DNA of 64,000 bases from Lamellibrachia satsuma (lineage: Eukaryota > Annelida > Polychaeta > Sabellida > Siboglinidae), in contig BSQZ01000072.1 of NCBI GenBank assembly GCA_033239005.1, positions 1,877,001 through 1,941,000 on the forward strand. Direction: 5' to 3'. Both the position numbers and the translations under genes were made by a program. The number at the start of each line of letters is the position of its first letter. Position 1 is the stretch's first letter. This document shows positions 56,766 to 64,000 of the stretch, one piece after another. The notes below the pieces were generated by a model, which saw only the letters and a program-made list of their open reading frames with translations, was not told where the DNA came from and ran no database searches.

Positions 56766-57990
56766 ATATTAAACAGTAATTTAGTATTTGTAATGAATTT
56801 TAATGTTTAAACTGTTATTATAGCACAATTCTCACTTTAAATATATATATTGGCTAAACGAATTTACTTAATTACCAATATGTTCTTTGTGGAGACAATG
56901 CTATTTTATGTTAACTCGAAGAAAATAAGCATTATATTATGTTTCTACATATTATTAATTTCATATCCAATGTTATTAAGGAAGTAAAAATAGCACGTTG
57001 GAGAAAATGACGACAACATTTATTTATACAAGTACATAATGAGAAAGTAATCATTATATCACAAATCGATAAGTATTTAAAAATATTAAACAAAATGATA
57101 TCCTAAAATAACTTGGAAACATTAGTATAATATATAAGCAAACATTTTGTTTGTACTACGGTATTTTTTCTATAAGTATTCTCAACGAATTGTTGCAAAT
57201 TCATTTTTAACATATAGGTACTCCATAACTTCTGGTCACGTAACTGCGATGTGCACAGATTTCTTGACATTTTCGTACTGTTTGAGCCAAAGCTAGGCCT
57301 CTGAAACATGATCGAGTGCAACACAAATTTCATCTGTGAACATACGCACGTCAACACGTTCGAATGAACAGACATTATAGTCATACCCAACAGACAGTGT
57401 ATTCTACAATAAACAATCATTTAATGTAACTAAACCAACTGAAAAAATAATAGCATGTTTTTACATTTATATTTTAATCGTAAACTTAAGTATTGCCTCC
57501 TGGCAGACCAAGACTAAATATACGATTCCAAACAATCTTATGCAATACATATATTTCAAACATAAGTTTGAGCATAGCCTCCGGCAGAACAAAACGAAAT
57601 AGGCGTTTCCTTATTATCTCATGCAATATAATTATATTTCAATCATAAAATAAATATTATGTGAAAAAATTATAATAGTACATTTTGACAATAAAAAAAA
57701 CTTAATCTGCAATAATGTAATTAAAAACTCAGCATCGCAATGAACTTAATGAATTAAAATAATAAAATGTAGTTTTCACCAGTAAGCTGAAAAACCATTG
57801 CCACATAAATATTGTGAATATAGTTCATATAGTTTAAGATCACAAGCATGTCGACATTTCCTCTTTTGCACATTGGTAACCATGGCAAATATTTATAAGG
57901 TCGCACTTGTATCATGCATGTGGGGGGAGTTGGGTGCCAAAATATGTGAACATTGTGTAATGATTTGTTGATGGGTTGCTGAGATAGGTA
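56766..57990. other. AT-rich, no recognised gene
   Basis: A 105-codon minus frame (57420-57103) has no recognised domain. Two blocks, around 57490 and 57570, repeat cctcc-ggcaga-caa-ac-aaata, a weak local duplication. Confidence 0.4.
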
Positions 57991-58037
57991 TTAGTGCCAT
58001 GCGCGGGCCGGGCTTTGGGTCCAAGCCCGGCCCGGCG
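57991..58037 (+). mobile_element. hAT-like element copy B, left terminus
   Basis: TAGTGCCATGCGCGGGCCGG followed by GCTTTGGGTCCAAGCCCGG. It corresponds to the CACTAG end of copy A in reverse complement. The continuation is found at 59505. Confidence 0.65.
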
Positions 58038-59277
58038 TTAACAAATCGATATTACCCGCTCATATCCCACCCCACTAGAATTACGAAGAATTCAGCCACA
58101 TGTATTTACAATATATTCACAAATGTCCTTGATAAAGGTATCTCTAGTGGGCTGTTAATAAGCGATTTATCTGATCACTTATCAAGTAACAGAAAAATGT
58201 TTCCACTCAAAATAAAAAGGGAGAAAAACAATAAAGTGAAGAGAATTACAGACGAATTCTTAAATTTAAAGATGAACTGTCAAAGATATCATGTAACATT
58301 TTTCTTGGAAGTGATAACACTGGAAATGCATACAACTGCTTTATCATTAAATTTAAAGCATAATACGACAGATGATTCCCATTGGTTAAGATGCAGTACA
58401 AAAGTTAATGTTAACCTTGGTTTACCAGTGGATTATGGAATTATTGTGTTAAAAGAAATAGCTTGATAATGTATTTTTAAATGCTAAAACAGACACATAA
58501 GAAAATGTTTATAATTCTTATAAAGACAAACTGACAAAGTTTTTAAGAGCAGCCGAAGCATGCATTATAGTAGTAAATTAGAAATTATCAAAGGAGACAT
58601 CAGAAACACTTGTAAGCAAAAACTAAGTCAAAATCAGCCATAGCTATTCAATTTAAATATAGCATCGATATAACGACTTGCCACCAACAAGTAACAAACA
58701 CACTCAAAGGATACTTTGTCAATGTAGAGTCAAAGCTAGCTAGTAAAATATCAGATGGAAATCGTAGTTACACTGCATTTCTAAAAGGAAATTATGAGCA
58801 CTCCATGTTTTATCACCTACATCGGAAGATGAAGTACTAGCAATCTTCCTCCCAAAAAAAACAAAGAAGGCACAATGCCATGATGGTATAAGTATAAATG
58901 TCTTGAACAGAACTGCTCCATATATTGTTCAGCCTTTGAAGCATATTATCTATGGCTCTTTCCAGTCTGGCATTGTTCCTAATGAGACGAAAGTAAAAAA
59001 ATTAGCTTCCATATTCAGTAGTGGAAACAATGCAGGTTTCTCTAAAAACAGACTGTTCTCTCTGTCGCTAGTATTTTTTAAAGTTCTTGGGAAACTATTT
59101 TATAAAAGATTAATAGAATATATCAATATGAACACAATATTTTTTTATTATAGTTTTCGGGAAAAATCTTTAGCACTTGTAGATCTTATGGAAAGCATTA
59201 CTAAATGTTTGGACGAACACGAATATACAATTGTGGTATTAATTGACCAACGTGAGGATTTTGATACCATAAATCAG
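58038..59277 (+). mobile_element. LINE fragment inserted in copy B
   Basis: YYPLISHPTRITKNSATCIY with NIFTNVLDKGISSGLLISDL (endonuclease end), then after stops HIIYGSFQSGIVPNETKVKK, LVFFKVLGKLFYKRLIEYIN and LVDLMESITKCLDEHEYTIV (RT fingers to palm). It breaks off just after motif A. Confidence 0.75.
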
Positions 59278-59460
59278 GCTTGTTAACAAATGCATGTCAA
59301 AGCATTTGAATACAAATGTAAATATTTCACTTGATGCAAATTTTCCCAGGAAAGCATTCAAATGCAAAACACATATTTTGGGGGTCGCATGCAAATACAA
59401 ATGTTTTGGTTACACCTTTGCAGATGCATTAGAATTTCAAATATTTTGGCTTTAAATTAA
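59278..59460 (+). repeat. CATTTGAATGC-rich repeat, left member of an inverted pair
   Basis: Starts GCTTGTTAACAAATGCA and contains many ATTTGCAT/ATGCAAAT-like words. The 17-bp start is exactly inverted at 61753-61769. Confidence 0.75.
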
Positions 59461-59504
59461 CGTTTTGTTTTATTTGGAGAAAAAACAACGTAATGTATAC
59501 AATA

Positions 59505-60891
59505 GAGCCAGGCCTCTACTTAATTTTGTGGGCTTGGCCGGGCCTGGGCCTACATTCTGCAGGCCCGGGCCGGGCCTGGAAACAATTTAGACACATCTGG
59601 CTTGGGCCGAGCCTGTGCCTAGTGTGAGCGGGCCGGGCCGGGCCTGGACATAATAAAAATATTAATAAAAAACACCGATTATTACTTTATTTTTTAATAA
59701 CAACTGATTATAAATTGTAATTCCGGTTAATGAATGCTTAACTTTATTTCTTTAGTATTATATAGTTGCAAATTGAGACCTTGGATGGAATCTAATGGCC
59801 CCATAAGTTCACTTGGCTGGAAGTAGCCAGCCCCAAATGTTTACTTTAGAAATATTTGCAGAGGCAAAGGCAATGAAGCCATGATTAACCATCAACTTAT
59901 CACCTTTTGACCCTACCAGTGGACATTCTATTGTCTAGGTCTTCCCTCCAACACTGCCAAGTGCCCACTAGGCCACTAGCCCACTACCCAGTACCCAACC
60001 CATTTGGTAATTGGTATTTCTCCCCAGTCCTAATTTGTTCACACTAATTCACACATGTATGAACCTGTCTGTCTCAGGCTAGTGACTGCAGACCTGCTGG
60101 AAATGCCACTGGGTGTCAGTGCCAGTGGGTGACATTTAATTGTAATAACATATTAAATTATGTTAACTTAGTTGAACTAATTCAATTAACAATATAATTT
60201 GTGGTTATGGCTTGCATAAGAGTTAAGTCAGGGTTAGATAAACAAATCTCCTACCCTAACCATAAGCCAATACACTAAAGCCAAATATAAATGATTCCAC
60301 AATTGAGAGACCTTAGTTATGAAAGTCGCTTATTACAATGTGGTTTGAAAGCACTAGAGACCAGGAGACTAAGAGGAGACCATATAGAGGTATTTAAAAT
60401 AGTGAACGGTTATGAGGATGTTGATAGGAATATGTTCTTCAAACTTAAAGAAGGCAGTAGAACCAGAGGACACAAAGCAGCATTAGTTAAGGAGCAGTGT
60501 AGGTTTGACATGAGAAAGTACTCTTTCTCACAGAGGGTGATAAATGAATGGAACAAACTGCCAAATGATTGTGTTAATGCTAGTAGTGTGAATATGTTTA
60601 AAAATAGAATTGACAGATATTTCATAAGGTTGGGCTACACATAGATGAGAAAGTTGTTGGACTCTCGATAAGCTTTGGCCCGCGGGTATGGGCCTGAAAC
60701 TTGCGGGCCGGGCCGGGCCGGGCCGGGCCTGGGCCAAACATTCACGGTCTGGGTCGGGCCTGGGCCTAAATTCTAGTTTGCGGGCCTGGGCCGGGCTTGA
60801 AAAATTATTGCGGGCCTGGGCAGAGCCTGGACTCTAACTGCTAATTGCGGGCCGGCCTTGGGATCAAATTCTAGGCCCGCGCAGGGCACTA
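59505..60891 (+). mobile_element. hAT-like element copy B, main part
   Basis: Left GGGCCGGGCC cluster at 59535-59650, interior matching copy A in reverse complement, and right cluster at 60675-60880 ending GCGCAGGGCACTA. A CR1-like fragment (60291-60680) is nested in it. Confidence 0.75.
60291..60680 (+). mobile_element. CR1-like C-terminal ORF fragment, nested in copy B
   Basis: Open for 117 codons: IPQLRDLSYESRLLQCGLKA, LETRRLRGDHIEVFKIVNGY and SFSQRVINEWNKLPNDCVNA. Close to the element at 11552-12546. It ends at ggactctcgataagc, without the full tail. Confidence 0.85.
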
Positions 60892-61539
60892 GTATACAAG
60901 CACATTATTAATTTATTTAATAAATACAATAGTACATTAGTGTAACCAATAAGTCCCACCGCATGAACATGTCTATACAGCCATACACTGAGCCACACAG
61001 TTCCAGGCCTGCAGAGGTGGTGGAAATGGGCGGGGGGAATAGACAATTGTCAGTTTACTGGGAACCATGGCAGTGAATGAACAACTAATCATTCAGGTAG
61101 GCCGGAATGAAGGGAACCTCAATACAATAGACTGTCCATTGGTGGGGTCATTGGGAAGATAACCTGGTGGATAATTACAGTTACCTCTAAGCACTCTCTC
61201 GGGTTGTAAATATTTAGGGCTGACATTACTAATGTTTACTCCCCCTGAAGAGCTGTCACCCTAATCCACCATAACAGTGCCAACACAACACAAGGGAGTT
61301 ATTTGTCTACATTTTTCATTGAACAGGTAATCTCTGAAGCCATCAACTTATAGACCAGTTGGTCTTTTCATCTTGTAAGAATAACAGCTCAGCCATTGAC
61401 CAGTTGACCTACACAGCACTTTTTCAAAAAGCATGCTGTGAAAGTGGATTCACAGGTCAGACAATGTTTTAAAAATCTGCTGAGGATACTGCTCACTACA
61501 GAGCAATTGTCCAATGGCATGTTGTGAACTTTTGAAAGG
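60892..61539. other. no recognised feature
   Basis: Mixed sequence with no match recognised. Confidence 0.35.
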
Positions 61540-61769
61540 GAATCTAACACTAATAATTATTCAAAGAATTACGCATGCATTTGAGCGAGCATTTGATTGT
61601 GCATTTGACAAATCAAATATTTGTGGATCGCATTCATATGCAATTGCAAATGTTTAAGGTACGCATTCAAACGCAAATGCATTTACAATTTCATAGAGGC
61701 ATTTGAATGCGCATCCAAATGGTCAACATTCAAATGCGCATTCAAATGCATTTGCATTTGTTAACAAGC
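61540..61769 (-). repeat. CATTTGAATGC-rich repeat, right member of the inverted pair
   Basis: Ends TGCATTTGTTAACAAGC. Dense in GCATTTGAATGCGCAT-type words. Confidence 0.75.
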
Positions 61770-61784
61770 ATGCCATGCATATTA

Positions 61785-62220
61785 GTGTAAGGTATATGCC
61801 TTCCTCTTCATATCACACAATGGTCCGGGAGACGTTTCTCACAAATGTATAACTGAATTTGTACTCGACCAATGAGTACACAGAGTACCACATAAGTGTA
61901 GTAAATGCATTGTTCTCCAGGTTCGAAGCGATTTTAATCATGTACATCAGACGGCTACGTACATAGTAGCATGGTTAAATCTGACCGGTAAGTTTGAAGC
62001 CTAATGCTGAAGCAGGTATGGCCCGCCAAGACCACCATTACTGATCATTTGGACGCCTAAAAAGGTAGCTTGTGCCGGCCCTTGCCGTACCCCCAACCCC
62101 CGGGGTATTTATACTCCCAGTTTAAAAAATTCATACGCCGTCACTAGAGGAGTTGTGATTGCTTAATACTCAATATGCTTTACCATTGGTCAATTTGTTA
62201 AATCCACCCAACCTCATCTC
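61785..62220 (+). repeat. dispersed repeat A, copy 2
   Basis: Shorter copy of 7555-8225, lacking about 130 bp of its middle part. Confidence 0.85.
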
Positions 62221-62264
62221 TCTTATGGTGTTGCATAAATATCGATTTTCAGACATTTACTATT

Positions 62265-62580
62265 TTTACTGTATGATATAACCAATGTGTCCGAAAGACT
62301 ACCGTTTACACTGTTTGTTAATGATATAGCCAATGTGTCTGAGAGACTACGGCTTATACTGTTTGTTAATGATATAGACAATTTGTCTAAAAGATACAGT
62401 TTATACTGTTTGTTAATGATATAGACAATATGTATGAAAGATTACAGTTTATATTGTTTGTTAATGATATAGTGCCAATGTGTCTGAAAGACTACAGTTT
62501 ATACTGTTTGTTAATGATACCAATGCGATATAGGCAATATATCCGAAAGGATACAGTTTATACTGTTTGTAGATGATACC
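62265..62580 (+). repeat. 48-bp tandem repeat encoding the RT catalytic strand
   Basis: About six units of gatatagccaatgtgtctga plus the rest to gtttgttaat. Each translates as DIANVSERL.LILFVN in the LINE frame where undamaged. Confidence 0.85.
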
Positions 62581-63020
62581 AATGTGTTCTATCGTAACAG
62601 ACCTATTGAATGCTCAAAATGTTATTAATTCAGACTTAAAATTGCTTGCATTGTGGCTTAGAATTAACAAACTCTTTCTTCATCTTGGAAAAACTAATGA
62701 TATGCTTTATAAACCCAAACAAAAAACAACTATGCAGATATTAAGGTATTTATCGACAACACAGAAGTTGTGAATGTGAAAATGCTACATTTCTTGTGGT
62801 AGTCATAGTTGACACACTATCGTGGGAACACCACATCTGGGTACTACAATACAAGGTCTCTGAAAGTGTTGGTATGCTATACAAAGCTGCATTTAAGCTA
62901 GGTACCAGGGAGTTATCTACCATATATTGTATACTTCTATTACATTTTTTTTGCAATATTGAGTTATTATGTGGGGTGTAACATAGCAACATAATTATGT
63001 TGGGTATAACAAAAACATTT
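62265..63020 (+). mobile_element. LINE RT fragment with amplified FADD region
   Basis: After the 48-bp tandem array comes FVDDTNVFYRN, LKLLALWLRINKLFLHLGKT and VVIVDTLSWEHHIWVLQYKV with SESVGMLYKAAFKLGTRELS. Several frame changes. Confidence 0.75.
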
Positions 63021-63159
63021 GCCAACTGATTTGACACAATGTGTCAATGCAAGAACATTCAAAGCCAAAGCTAAATACAAGATAATTTTTATAAATATGT
63101 AAAATAAAGTAAAGTATGCTCAGTTCCGGTACTAGCTACCTGTGTCAACCTATATATAA

Positions 63160-63164
<5 letters not shown>

Positions 63165-63252
<88 letters not shown>
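63165..63252. repeat. (AT)n microsatellite
   Basis: First AT array of a duplicated pair. Confidence 0.97.
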
Positions 63253-63470
<218 letters not shown>

Positions 63471-63554
63471 CTGATGTACTCGATGAATCCGATCAACACC
63501 AACGGATATGTTGCCTGTCGTCGCTGCTCCCTGTGATCGGTTGCAGCAAACACT

Positions 63555-64000
63555 GCCCACTTTGGCTACAACTGCTCTTGTTGGTCGAAAACGAATGATG
63601 ATCCTCCTCACAACACGCCCGAAGCACCATCAACGAGGCTGCCTCGAAAAACAAGACTGGGTGGGTCAAAGAGGCATGGAAGAACTTGTTGTAGGATACC
63701 CGCATAATAATCGGGGACCTCTTCTCAGTATCACCCACCAAGCCCATCGGACACGCCCATCGGACACGCCCTCAGCCGACGCCCAGTGGTTCACTCAGTT
63801 GAACACAAACTGGACATGGCCGGTTCAATCGTAAATTGAAGAATGAAACGAGGCTGGCGCCAATAGCATCGTACGAATGCGGTGCTGAAAAGTAGATCGC
63901 CCAAGTCACCTCTGAGTGCCCGCCGCTTTGCTGCGCTGGCAAATTGGTGTCAAAATGCACGCGCCTGGCGTCAGCATCTGAGTGTACCAGATATCTGAAC
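63555..64000 (+). repeat. dispersed repeat B, copy 2, running off the window
   Basis: Second copy of 40975-41425 with a short internal duplication (catcggacacgcc twice) at 63746-63770. Confidence 0.9.

Noticed and set aside
57103..57420. 105-codon minus-strand frame
   Set aside because: No domain, no codon pattern and AT-rich surroundings; likely chance.

Overview
The window is nuclear DNA of an intron-bearing metazoan, most likely a marine invertebrate or a basal chordate; the species cannot be named from the sequence. The evidence is GT-AG introns, a recognisable GPATCH3 orthologue, BTB zinc-finger genes, tRNA-derived SINEs, many non-LTR retrotransposon pieces, a Maverick/Polinton, and very long (AT)n, (AC)n and (GA)n arrays. 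Reading frames made of Tyr-Ile, Thr-His or Cys-Val repeats are microsatellites, not genes.

Layout. 1-6754: last four exons of GPATCH3 on the plus strand; its introns hold three minisatellites and decayed non-LTR elements. 6755-10984: repeats and retrotransposon debris. 10991-22630: one Maverick/Polinton of 11,640 bp, bounded by a perfect 6-bp duplication (TACCCA) and terminal inverted repeats of about 250 bp. All recognisable genes are on the minus strand: a NADAR-domain gene, an RPA-like single-strand-binding protein with a 60-bp intron, two acidic or low-complexity ORFs, protein-primed DNA polymerase B, packaging ATPase, a conserved small ORF, integrase, major capsid protein and adenain-type protease. 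The core genes are broken by frameshifts, stops and internal deletions, and a 1-kb CR1-like element sits at the end of the protease gene, so the element looks dead. 22637-27480: flank duplication, a 0.75-kb direct repeat pair and a decayed RNase H-like gene. 27952-31310 and 49925-53980: two copies of a segmental duplication carrying a BTB-C2H2 zinc-finger gene. The right copy is intact across one intron (571 codons predicted); the left copy is a pseudogene whose last fingers are replaced by an (AT)n array. 31500-48700: LINEs, a KRBA2/Ginger-like transposase remnant, a hAT-like GC-rich element, and an AT-rich satellite. 54000-64000: LINE fragments, nested DNA transposons and dispersed repeats.

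Only GPATCH3 and the right-hand BTB zinc-finger gene look like working host genes. The most interesting content is the Polinton with its RPA-like and NADAR accessory genes, and the repeated pattern of microsatellites and minisatellites that arose from, or lie inside, coding or splice-site sequence.
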